Assembly (NCBI GenBank): GCA_017860395.1
Contig: JAGDMC010000143.1
Coordinates: 1 to 6,927 of the forward strand
Source of the DNA: Bacteroidota bacterium
Lineage (GTDB): Bacteria > Bacteroidota > Bacteroidia > Bacteroidales > UBA932
DNA: 6,927 nucleotides
Reading direction: 5' to 3'
Part shown: piece after piece, positions 1 to 6,252 of the stretch
Layout of the letters: each line of letters opens with the position of its first letter
Position numbering within the stretch: the stretch's first letter is position 1
The notes under the pieces: generated by a model
Told to the model about the DNA's origin: nothing
The model's database searches: none
Seen by the model: the letters and a program-made list of their open reading frames with translations, nothing else
Position numbers and translations under genes: made by a program

Positions 1-442
1 CTTTTTTAATTGATGATATTTCTTTAGCGGCAAGCTCGTATTCTCCTTCAAGAAAATGGCTGAGAGAGAGAACAATGTCTACTTCATCGGCCCCTTTTTC
101 CACTGCAATGCGGCACTCCTCAATTTTAACTTCGAGAAAACTCTGAGAGCTTGGAAAAACGCCTCCGACAACTGCAATATTAACATCCTGTGAATTAAGC
201 TTCTTTTTTACAACTTCGGCAAAATTGGGATAAACACAAATTGCTGCAACCGACGGATACTTTGGATAATTTACCGGAAAATTGTTAACCTTTTCCACCA
301 TCTTCTCAATTTTTGATTTAGTATCGGCAGAGTTGAGTGATGTAAGGTCCATGTGGCCTATACATGCAGCCAGAATTTCGGGTCTGTTCCATTTCTGAAG
401 GTTCTCTTTTATTTTCTGAAGTTCTTTTTCAATTGTATCCAT
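1..442 (-). CDS. deoC: Deoxyribose-phosphate aldolase (DeoC), N-terminal part, cut by window edge
   Basis: A class I aldolase of deoxynucleoside catabolism, cytoplasmic. It splits 2-deoxyribose 5-phosphate into glyceraldehyde 3-phosphate and acetaldehyde. The first 147 codons are visible from ATG at 442. Visible signatures are IGHMDLTSLN near residues 28-37, CVYPNF at 69-74, VVGGVFPSSQ at 91-100, and the family motif GADEVDIV at 117-124. Asp122 there aligns with the E. coli catalytic Asp102 by motif. The Schiff-base lysine would lie beyond the window edge, so catalytic completeness cannot be judged. The N-terminal extension of about 25 residues before the first barrel motif fits the longer DeoC form common in Bacteroidota (family knowledge). 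The gene starts 4 bp after the dtd stop codon and is the last visible gene of the minus-strand operon. The start is preceded by an A/T-rich leader with no clear Shine-Dalgarno sequence. Confidence 0.93.
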   Translation of the reverse strand, partial: MDTIEKELQKIKENLQKWNRPEILAACIGHMDLTSLNSADTKSKIEKMVEKVNNFPVNYPKYPSVAAICVYPNFAEVVKKKLNSQDVNIAVVGGVFPSSQSFLEVKIEECRIAVEKGADEVDIVLSLSHFLEGEYELAAKEISSIKK

Positions 443-446
443 ATTT

Positions 447-899
447 TTATTTTTCTTCTTTTGTATCAATTATTATTGTAACAGGCCCTTCGTTCACAAG
501 AGAAACTTTCATCTCTGCTCCAAATATACCACTTTTTACCTCTATGCCCGATGCAATAGTGAGCGATTTTTTAAATTTCTCATATATAGGAATGGCAGTC
601 TCGGGACGCGCTGCTTTAATGTATGATGGCCTGTTTCCCTTTTTTGTTTGTGCATGAAGGGTAAACTGGCTGACAAGCAATATTTCGCCGCCTGTGTCCA
701 GAAGCGAGATATTCATTACTCCCTGGCTGTCGTCGAATATCCGGAGATTAACGATTTTTTTTGTGAGATATTCAATATCGGATTCGCTGTCGCTCTCCTC
801 AATACCTACAAGAATCATTAGTCCGCGGCCAATTTTTCCTGTTATATTTCCTCCAACAGAAACCGATGCCTCCGATACTCTCTGAATAACAACTTTCAT
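447..899 (-). CDS. dtd: D-aminoacyl-tRNA deacylase (Dtd)
   Basis: A translation quality-control enzyme that hydrolyses D-amino acids (and glycine mischarged on tRNA-Ala) from tRNA in the cytoplasm. The 150-residue length is typical of the family. The hallmark motifs are intact: SQFTLHA at residues 77-83 with Thr80, GNRPS at 88-92, FGAEM at 126-130, and NEGPVT at 136-141, which holds the Gly-Pro pair that excludes L-amino acids. The N-terminus MKVVIQRVSEASV is the usual Dtd start, so the ATG at 899 is secure. The gene lies 5 bp after the stop of the radical SAM gene and 4 bp before deoC, consistent with translation from one polycistronic message. Nothing is missing or unusual. Confidence 0.97.
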   Translation of the reverse strand: MKVVIQRVSEASVSVGGNITGKIGRGLMILVGIEESDSESDIEYLTKKIVNLRIFDDSQGVMNISLLDTGGEILLVSQFTLHAQTKKGNRPSYIKAARPETAIPIYEKFKKSLTIASGIEVKSGIFGAEMKVSLVNEGPVTIIIDTKEEK

Positions 900-904
900 A
901 TTTA

Positions 905-1681
905 TTAGCCGCTTATACTAATTTTATACCCTAATTCTCTAAGAGGTGCGGTAATTCTCTCCATCTCCTCTACTGATACTTTTTGAAGATTTGACGCAGG
1001 TGTCTCCCGGTCTATTGTATAGACCATTATCTCACGGGGCTCAATATCTTTAACAAGTTTTCTCCACTCATTTACTTCAGGACCTGTAGTATTGTCAACT
1101 GCTTTACCTTCAAACTCTCCTCTGAGGAACATTGTCTGTAAAACAAACTTGTTTCTGAACGGTTCAAGGTTCTTCTTAAGACTTTTCAGGGAATATAAGA
1201 ATTGGGGCCTGTCTATAATCTGTGTGGTCTCTTCAATTGCAGAGTCAATTTTAAGGATGGGGTTGTCAGTCCTCAGGAGAGCAGCTGCAACGGCAGGTTT
1301 GTGAATCTGGCTTGCATTTGAGAGTACGGATACTTTTGCCTCCGGGCAGTATTTTGTCCTCATTTCAAGAGCAAAGTCTATTATTTCGGCAAAATCCGGA
1401 TGCATAGTAGGCTCTCCGTTTCCTGAAAATGTTATTGTATCTATTTTACCGGTATTTTTTGTATAGTCTCTCAGAGTCGATTCAAGAGCAACTTTTACCT
1501 CATCCACAGTGGGCAGTTTATTATCTTCTTTCCCATCTTTATTGAATCCGCATTCGCAATAAAGGCAATCGAAACTGCACCATTTTCCGAATCTTGGGAG
1601 AAGATTCACTCCCAGAGACGTGCCAAGCCTTCTGCTGTGCACGGGACCGAATATTATTTCATTAAAAAGTATTGTTGACAT
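905..1681 (-). CDS. Radical SAM protein, COG0731-like
   Basis: A radical SAM enzyme of unassigned substrate, expected to bind a [4Fe-4S] cluster and S-adenosylmethionine. I chose the ATG at 1681 (258 residues). An in-frame ATG at 1729 would add 16 residues unlike the family and deepen the overlap with the upstream gene from 20 to 68 bp. From 1681 the protein begins close to the conserved IIFGPVHSRRLGTSLGVNLL block (about residues 9-28), typical of the COG0731 group. The cluster motif CSFDCLYC (Cys35, Cys39, Cys42) is intact, with an extra Cys44 just after it. The SAM-binding glycine motif appears as FSGNGEP (85-91). COG0731 takes its name from archaeal wyosine-tRNA synthesis, but that base is not known from bacteria, so the name should not be transferred. 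Its neighbours do not reveal the substrate. It is placed between an amidohydrolase and dtd. Confidence 0.9.
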   Translation of the reverse strand: MSTILFNEIIFGPVHSRRLGTSLGVNLLPRFGKWCSFDCLYCECGFNKDGKEDNKLPTVDEVKVALESTLRDYTKNTGKIDTITFSGNGEPTMHPDFAEIIDFALEMRTKYCPEAKVSVLSNASQIHKPAVAAALLRTDNPILKIDSAIEETTQIIDRPQFLYSLKSLKKNLEPFRNKFVLQTMFLRGEFEGKAVDNTTGPEVNEWRKLVKDIEPREIMVYTIDRETPASNLQKVSVEEMERITAPLRELGYKISISG

Positions 1682-2777
1682 ATCTTTCAAAAGTGCCCAG
1701 GTCGTCATCTTTTTTGAGGAATTTTGCACCGTTTATTGTAGCCCAGACAAGTATCTCTTCAAGCGGGATACCGGGGAAATATCGGTGAATAGCTAAAATC
1801 TCATCTGTCATCGAAAGTATTGTGTTGCTGGAAAGACTGTCTGTTCCTAATGTTATTTTTACCTCTTTTTCTCTAAAAAGGTTGATAGGGGGGAGTGCTC
1901 TGTGAATAAAAAGATTAGAAAGCGGACAAATTGCAAGATATAGATTTTCGATTCTTGCAATTGCCTCATCCAAACTTTTTTCGTTTGTGAATGTATTATG
2001 AACCAGCAATATCTGCCCGGCAATCTTTTCTCCTGCCTTTCCAATGGTATCCAAAAAATAGAGTAGTGAAGATTCTCCTGTAACAGGGGGAGTACTTCTC
2101 CCTTTGCGTTTAAGCTCAAGTGCAATGGGGCCTTTGCCCTTAATATGAAGCTCCTCTTCTTCCCAGCTTTCCTGATTGTGATATGAAAGGAAGCCGCTTC
2201 TGATTCCTTCCTCGCTAACATCTCTTAGCAACTCCCTGCTCATGGAATAACTTGCATGAGGAGTCGGGGATGAGTCTATCCCTAAAGATTCTGCATGACA
2301 CGCAAGTTCCCGCACATTTTTTAGGATATTCCCTGCATCTTTGGATTCAGAGCCAAAAACTTCCAAAAATGTTCTTGTGTAAAGTTTTGATTTGGATTTG
2401 ATTTCAAAGCTTTCATCGCAATTGGAAATGTCTGCCACAGCCGAAACTCCGCTATTGTAGAGCTTCTTCATATTCGATTCAATCGCTTTTATCCGTTCTG
2501 TTTTCTCTATACTGGTCCTCTGTTCATTTATTTGTTGAACAAACCCGGCCATGCCGGAATCCTGAGAAAAACTCCCTTCGAGGTGTGAAAGTTCAATATG
2601 GCAATGTGAATTAACAAACCCGGGGCAGATGATTCCGTTATAGAATTCAGTACTTTCGCTTTCGGAATCAAGTTCGCCGATTTCAGTTATGCGGCCATCG
2701 TCATTTAAGCATACGTATCCCCGTTGAATCGGTTTGGAGCTTATCGGGAAGAGATACTGGGCTGCTATTTTTCTCAT
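1662..2777 (-). CDS. Amidohydrolase, SsnA/MtaD-type deaminase-like
   Basis: A 371-residue metal-dependent hydrolase of the amidohydrolase superfamily, in the branch that includes chlorohydrolases, S-adenosylhomocysteine/methylthioadenosine deaminases and aminodeoxyfutalosine deaminase. The likely metal and catalytic set is visible: His58 and His60 in FVNSHCHIELSHL, His200 and Glu203 in SYHNQES, His260 in LLVHNT, and Asp313 in GTDSLSSN. The substrate is unknown; an aminated heterocycle is an inference from the family. The start MRKIAAQYLFPI matches the family N-terminus, so the 77-bp overlap with the upstream lipoprotein gene appears real. The C-terminus stops right after GTFERY (362-367), where relatives usually continue with a Gly-Lys-rich turn and closing beta strands. 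It therefore seems some 10-30 residues short, ending inside the start of the radical SAM gene (20-bp overlap). Confidence 0.88.
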   Translation of the reverse strand: MRKIAAQYLFPISSKPIQRGYVCLNDDGRITEIGELDSESESTEFYNGIICPGFVNSHCHIELSHLEGSFSQDSGMAGFVQQINEQRTSIEKTERIKAIESNMKKLYNSGVSAVADISNCDESFEIKSKSKLYTRTFLEVFGSESKDAGNILKNVRELACHAESLGIDSSPTPHASYSMSRELLRDVSEEGIRSGFLSYHNQESWEEEELHIKGKGPIALELKRKGRSTPPVTGESSLLYFLDTIGKAGEKIAGQILLVHNTFTNEKSLDEAIARIENLYLAICPLSNLFIHRALPPINLFREKEVKITLGTDSLSSNTILSMTDEILAIHRYFPGIPLEEILVWATINGAKFLKKDDDLGTFERYVNNTF

Positions 2778-3336
2778 AATCTAAAAAAGGTTTCTGATTG
2801 GTTTGTATATTGTTTTTCCACCAGACCGGCGATAATGGGGCATCGAATTTTACAAGTGATGTGTCTGTGAGGGCATCTGTCCACTTTGGCATTCTCGCCG
2901 GAAGGTATATCCACCGTAATGCTCTTGTGCGCGAATCCGGAGCTTCATCATTTACGCCCGGCATAATAGTTCTCTCCATTACGGCAATGAGTGAATCCCG
3001 GGACCTTTCCTGTTTAAATTCGGCATCTGCTTTCCCCATCTCATCCTGGAGAATCTGTTTTGCTCCCAGGTAAATTGCTCTGAGTTTTGCAGGCTGTTCA
3101 ACGTAATAATTTATGGTATAAATAAAATCTTTTGTGGTATAGCCGTATTTATTGAAAATAGGCTCATAAAGGAATGAGGTGTCAACTGCCCGCACAAGCT
3201 CCTGGTTTGTGTTGATATACCTGTCCGAAATATAGATTTCTGCTATAATTTTTGACATTTTTTGTTTGGGAATCCTGCTCTCCCCGCAGGAGGTGAATAT
3301 CAACAAAGAAATCAGTAATGCTTTTAATAGTCTCAT
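2701..3336 (-). CDS. DUF4296-like lipoprotein
   Basis: A 211-residue predicted lipoprotein, first gene of the minus-strand operon. It opens with a short basic stretch and hydrophobic helix (MRLLKALLISLLIF), then a lipobox-like TSC with Cys17 as the lipidation site, so the mature protein is probably anchored in the envelope. After it, a helical region of about residues 25-110 (MSKIIAEIYISDRYIN, FLYEPIFNKYGYTTKDFIYTI, then charged helices) has the spacing of DUF4296, a Bacteroidota-specific domain of unknown function. The family call is from memory of its pattern, not a search. The C-terminal half contains a Trp-rich segment (WIYLPARMPKWTD, SPVWWKNN). Its last 25 codons are read in another frame by the amidohydrolase gene. 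A TAnnTTTG box lies about 20 bp before its ATG. The molecular function is unknown. Confidence 0.82.
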   Translation of the reverse strand: MRLLKALLISLLIFTSCGESRIPKQKMSKIIAEIYISDRYINTNQELVRAVDTSFLYEPIFNKYGYTTKDFIYTINYYVEQPAKLRAIYLGAKQILQDEMGKADAEFKQERSRDSLIAVMERTIMPGVNDEAPDSRTRALRWIYLPARMPKWTDALTDTSLVKFDAPLSPVWWKNNIQTNQKPFLDYEKNSSPVSLPDKLQTDSTGIRMLK

Positions 3337-3355
3337 TGCGGGTTTTTATGAGATG

Positions 3356-3363
3356 CAAAGTTA
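3356..3363 (-). promoter_or_regulatory. Putative -7 box (TAACTTTG) for the leftward operon
   Basis: Read on the minus strand, TAACTTTG matches the Bacteroidota sigma-ABfr -7 consensus TAnnTTTG exactly. It would start transcription near 3349-3351, giving a leader of about 14 nt before the lipoprotein ATG at 3336. No TTTG -33 element is seen about 20 bp upstream, which lowers confidence. Confidence 0.45.
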
Positions 3364-3374
3364 ATTTTTATTAT

Positions 3375-3382
3375 TATTTTTG
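3375..3382 (+). promoter_or_regulatory. Putative -7 box (TATTTTTG) for the rightward operon
   Basis: TATTTTTG matches TAnnTTTG exactly and would place the transcript start near 3388-3390, about 15 nt before the deacetylase ATG at 3404. The T-rich context makes a chance match easier, and no TTTG -33 element is evident. If real, it excludes the in-frame TTG at 3380 as the start codon, since that codon would lie inside the promoter. Confidence 0.4.
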
Positions 3383-3403
3383 CCTAATTATTGGCAGCAG
3401 AAG

Positions 3404-4015
3404 ATGTATTTAAACCCACCAAAATTTTTAAGAAAACTCTTTCCCTCCTTTATCTGGAGTTTTGATAATGAAACTGATGGGATATATCTCACCTTCGATG
3501 ACGGTCCAAGACCGGAAGTTACTCCGTGGATTCTTGATCAACTCGACAGATATAATGCCAAGGCTACTTTTTTTTGCATAGGCAAGAATGTTGAGCTTTA
3601 TCCGGAACTGTACCAGGAGATACTAAGAAGAGGACACGCAGTTGGCAATCATTCATACAGCCATGTTAAGGGATGGGGAATGGAAACAGGACTTTACGTA
3701 AGAGACATTGACACTGCATCCGATCTTATCCATTCAAACCTTTTCCGCCCGCCTTACGCGCGAATAGGTCCCAATCAGGCAAGGGTTCTTAGCGAGAGAT
3801 ATAAAATTGTGATGTGGAATGTTGTTAGCCGGGACTATAGCAAAAGAGTATCCGGTCGCAAATGCGTGAAAAATGTACTTCCACACCTTAAACCAGGTGC
3901 TGTCATTGTTTTTCACGACTCAATAAAGAGTTCAAAAAACTTATGGTATGCCCTTCCCAGAGTTCTGGAAGCAATTAAGGCGAAAGAATACAGATGTAAA
4001 AAGATAGAAATTTAA
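3404..4015 (+). CDS. Polysaccharide deacetylase, NodB-fold (carbohydrate esterase 4)
   Basis: A 203-residue single-domain NodB-type deacetylase, expected to remove N- or O-acetyl groups from a sugar polymer or cell-wall glycan with a divalent metal. The conserved motifs are in order: YLTFDDGP (28-35, catalytic base Asp32 and metal ligand Asp33), the metal histidines in NHSYSH (His83 and His87), LFRPPYAR (113-120), WNVVSRDY (138-145), and VIVFHDS (167-173, His171). Almost the whole protein is the catalytic domain. There is no signal peptide or membrane helix, so its place of action is uncertain; an envelope precursor on the cytoplasmic side is possible. I chose ATG 3404 over the in-frame TTG at 3380, because MYLNPPKFLRKLFPSFIW is the usual beginning of this Bacteroidota subfamily and the TTG falls within a promoter-like box. 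The stop codon directly abuts the purD ATG. Confidence 0.92.
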   Translation: MYLNPPKFLRKLFPSFIWSFDNETDGIYLTFDDGPRPEVTPWILDQLDRYNAKATFFCIGKNVELYPELYQEILRRGHAVGNHSYSHVKGWGMETGLYVRDIDTASDLIHSNLFRPPYARIGPNQARVLSERYKIVMWNVVSRDYSKRVSGRKCVKNVLPHLKPGAVIVFHDSIKSSKNLWYALPRVLEAIKAKEYRCKKIEI

Positions 4016-5302
4016 ATGATAAAAGCACTCATTATTGGTTCCGGAGGAAGAGAACATGCGCTTGCATGGAAACTGAGCAGCAGTCCGCTGCTGGAGCAGT
4101 TGTATTGTGCGCCGGGAAATCCCGGAACAGCAAAAATGGCAATCAATCTGGATATAAATATTAAAGATTTCGCCCAGATTAAGAACGCAGTTCTGGATAA
4201 TTCCATCGGTATGGTTGTTGTTGGTCCGGAAGATCCGCTTGTAAACGGATTGCGGGATTTTTTTGAAGACGATTCTCAACTGAAAGATATAGTATTTGTA
4301 GGTCCCGGAAGAGAAGGAGCTAAACTTGAAGGAAGCAAGGACTTTGCAAAATCATTTATGCACAGGTGGAATATTCCAACAGCTGCCTACAGGAGTTTCG
4401 ACTCAGACAAACCCGAAGATGCAATTGACTTTCTAAAAACGCTTAAACCTCCATTCGTTATTAAGGCAGACGGACTTGCTGCCGGGAAGGGTGTTATAAT
4501 AGCAGATAACCTGCAACTTGCCAAAGATGAACTAAGAGCAATGATGGGTGGAAAGTTTGGCGAAGCCGGGAAAAAAGTAGTGATTGAAGAGTTTCTCAAC
4601 GGAATTGAATTGTCGGTTTTTGTTCTTACAGACGGGGATAATTACCTCATATTGCCTGAAGCGAAGGATTACAAGAGAATAGGAGAGGGTGATACCGGGC
4701 TGAACACAGGAGGTATGGGCGCTGTTTCTCCCGTTCCTTTTGCAGGAAGCGAATTCATGAAAAAAGTTGAAGATAGAGTTATCAAACCAACAATCTCAGG
4801 ATTAAAGGCCGATGGTATTAAATATCAGGGTTTCATTTTTATCGGGCTGATGAATTGCGGAGGAGACCCTTATGTAATTGAATACAATGTAAGAATGGGG
4901 GACCCGGAGACAGAAGCTGTAGTCCCAAGAATAAAAAGCGACCTTCTTTCTCATTTTGCCGCTCTGGGACGGGGAGAACTTTGCAGTGAAAAAATGGTAC
5001 ACTCGTCCGGAACATCATTGACAATAGTTGCCGTTTCCGGCGGATATCCCGAAGAGTATAAAAAAGGTTATAAAATTACCGGAACAGAGGAATTAAAAGA
5101 TTCATTATTGTTCCATTCCGGAACTGCACAACTTTCCGGGGATATAGTAACAAACGGAGGACGGGTTCTTGCTCTTACGGTAAACGCTAAGGACATTGCT
5201 TCTGCAAGAGAAATAGCATATTCTCAGATTGAGAAGTTAAATTTTAATGGAATTTATTTTAGAAGAGACCTGGGTCTTGATCTTATAAATTTCTCAAAAT
5301 AA
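4016..5302 (+). CDS. purD: Phosphoribosylamine--glycine ligase (GAR synthetase, PurD)
   Basis: An ATP-grasp enzyme of de novo purine synthesis. It joins glycine to 5-phosphoribosylamine with ATP hydrolysis to give glycinamide ribonucleotide, in the cytoplasm. The full length of 428 residues is normal. The N-terminal domain carries IGSGGREHALAWKL (7-20) and VVGPEDPL (68-75). The ATP-grasp part shows VIKADGLAAGKGV (148-160), EEFLNGIELSVF (191-202), and NTGGMGAVSP (230-239). The metal/ATP signature is EYNVRMGDPETE (289-300), and the C-terminal domain follows. All expected motifs are intact and I see no truncation. The ATG directly follows the TAA of the deacetylase gene (TAAATG), so translational coupling is likely. 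A membrane protein gene follows after 7 bp. No PurR-like or riboswitch element is visible, and any regulation would act at the divergent promoter upstream. Confidence 0.98.
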   Translation: MIKALIIGSGGREHALAWKLSSSPLLEQLYCAPGNPGTAKMAINLDINIKDFAQIKNAVLDNSIGMVVVGPEDPLVNGLRDFFEDDSQLKDIVFVGPGREGAKLEGSKDFAKSFMHRWNIPTAAYRSFDSDKPEDAIDFLKTLKPPFVIKADGLAAGKGVIIADNLQLAKDELRAMMGGKFGEAGKKVVIEEFLNGIELSVFVLTDGDNYLILPEAKDYKRIGEGDTGLNTGGMGAVSPVPFAGSEFMKKVEDRVIKPTISGLKADGIKYQGFIFIGLMNCGGDPYVIEYNVRMGDPETEAVVPRIKSDLLSHFAALGRGELCSEKMVHSSGTSLTIVAVSGGYPEEYKKGYKITGTEELKDSLLFHSGTAQLSGDIVTNGGRVLALTVNAKDIASAREIAYSQIEKLNFNGIYFRRDLGLDLINFSK

Positions 5303-5309
5303 AAACATT

Positions 5310-6149
5310 ATGAAACATAGAGGATACAACTTTGTGGCTAATCCGTTATTTCTCGGATTGCTGTTGGTTCTTCTCTATTTGTCTGCACTATATGCGACCG
5401 ACAAAAGCTTTACAAGTGAATGGATACCAATTCTGATATCATTTTTTGACACCTCTTTTTACACAAGGGAAATTTCCATAATCCTTTCGTCACTTGCTAT
5501 TGGCTTTACTGCAATATCCCTTTATTTTATCGGATTGAATATGCTTGGAACAGGAAAAAATAAATTTATCCTGCCTTTGTTGTTTCTCATATTTGTATTC
5601 ATCTCTCCCGAATCTATATATTTTTCCGGAAGTTCTTTTGCTGCACCGCTTTTTTTATGGTCAATCTATTTTACAATTCAGTCAAAGAAGAGGGAACTTA
5701 ACTGCTTCATTGCCGGGTTCCTTATTTCACTTTCGTTGCTTTTTGACCCTCATACAGCTCTTCTCATTCCACTGGTACTATATTATATATTTATCTCCAG
5801 AGGATTTTCTTTAAGAACTGCGGTATATATCTTCACTTCTATTCTTATCCCGCTCATTTTTCTGTTCTCTCTGAGGTATCTTCTGTTTCAGGACGCTACT
5901 TTGTTTGCAGAATTACTCATATCCGAACTGATTAAGATTTCAACCTTCGAATTTACCCTTGAAAGTGTTGCAGAATTTACTATTATCGCGGCTTTTGCAA
6001 TTATTCTCTTATCGGCAGTTGCCCATATACTTTCGGAGAGGGGAAGGTATGGCATAATCAAATCCATAGCGTATACCAGGTTTATTATGCTTTTATTGTT
6101 TTGTATATTAATCCTTTTTCTCTACCCCGATGCAGAAAATATCTTGTAA
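5310..6149 (+). CDS. Polytopic membrane protein, unknown function, probably frameshifted near 3' end
   Basis: A 279-residue hydrophobic protein with about nine predicted membrane segments, roughly residues 12-29, 55-78, 86-100, 108-124, 130-146, 148-165, 168-187, 221-240 and 255-272. No catalytic motif is recognised. Its architecture and place right after purD recall the Bacteroidota DUF6427 family of inner-membrane proteins; that is a guess from memory. The ATG lies 7 bp after purD. The frame closes at TAA 6147-6149 just after the last helix (LYPDAENIL). However, the -1 frame, joined at the A-run 6136-6139, reads on without a stop to 6235. It adds EKYLVNYEKSNKHH and a further helix ILIMLIIVNRIADFI. 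The restored product would be about 308 residues. A lost A in the genome, or a sequencing or assembly error, is the simplest explanation. A truncated but functional protein is the alternative. Confidence 0.8.
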   Translation: MKHRGYNFVANPLFLGLLLVLLYLSALYATDKSFTSEWIPILISFFDTSFYTREISIILSSLAIGFTAISLYFIGLNMLGTGKNKFILPLLFLIFVFISPESIYFSGSSFAAPLFLWSIYFTIQSKKRELNCFIAGFLISLSLLFDPHTALLIPLVLYYIFISRGFSLRTAVYIFTSILIPLIFLFSLRYLLFQDATLFAELLISELIKISTFEFTLESVAEFTIIAAFAIILLSAVAHILSERGRYGIIKSIAYTRFIMLLLFCILILFLYPDAENIL

Positions 6150-6235
6150 ACTATGAGAAAAGCAATAAGCACCATATTCAGTTCCTAATTCTGATTATGT
6201 TGATAATAGTCAACAGAATAGCCGATTTTATCTAA
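6137..6235 (+). pseudogene. Out-of-frame C-terminal remnant of the membrane protein
   Basis: This frame is open from within the end of the preceding gene to a TAA at 6233-6235. It encodes a polar linker (NYEKSNKHH) followed by a hydrophobic helix with an Asn-Arg cap (FLILIMLIIVNRIADFI), the look of the last helix of a multi-pass protein. Its only ATG (6197) lies in the middle of the helix, so it is not an independent gene. Adding one A to the run at 6136-6139 fuses it to the upstream frame. It explains most of the otherwise empty 103 bp before the next gene. Confidence 0.62.
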
Positions 6236-6252
6236 TATTTTTAATTAATATC

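Larger units (their letters stand above)
3337..3403. promoter_or_regulatory. Divergent intergenic region with two outward-facing promoters
   Basis: This 67-bp AT-rich gap is the only place in the window where transcription directions diverge, so it should hold the start of both operons. It carries one exact Bacteroidota -7 consensus (TAnnTTTG) on each strand, listed separately. I see no clear TTTG -33 element at the expected distance for either, and no strong inverted repeat that would suggest an operator. There is little room for other regulatory sites. Confidence 0.55.

Noticed and set aside
364..657. Plus-strand open frame across deoC and dtd
   Set aside because: Antisense to two well-recognised genes; its hydrophobic stretch arises from the reverse complement of dtd codons.
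1682..1729. ATG at 1729 as the start of the radical SAM gene
   Set aside because: The extra 16 residues are just the amidohydrolase 3' end read in another frame; the conserved family N-terminus begins after the ATG at 1681.
1859..2221. 120-codon minus-strand frame inside the amidohydrolase
   Set aside because: Same-strand alternative frame within a gene with all catalytic motifs; the translation shows no recognisable family.
905..2777. Futalosine (menaquinone) pathway pair of aminodeoxyfutalosine deaminase and radical SAM MqnE/MqnC
   Set aside because: The radical SAM protein has the COG0731-type N-terminus and CxxxCxxC spacing in that context, not MqnE/MqnC signatures, and no other mqn gene is present.
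3380..3403. TTG start at 3380 giving a 211-residue deacetylase
   Set aside because: It adds eight residues not typical of the family, sits inside a TAnnTTTG box, and a good ATG lies at 3404.
3941..4279. Minus-strand open frames across the deacetylase/purD junction and inside purD
   Set aside because: They lie antisense to strongly conserved genes, have Cys- and Ser-rich low-similarity translations and no promoter or leader; they are shadows.
6132..6140. Programmed -1 ribosomal frameshift at the membrane protein end
   Set aside because: No X-XXY-YYZ slippery heptamer and no evident strong downstream stem-loop; a base loss or sequence error is simpler.
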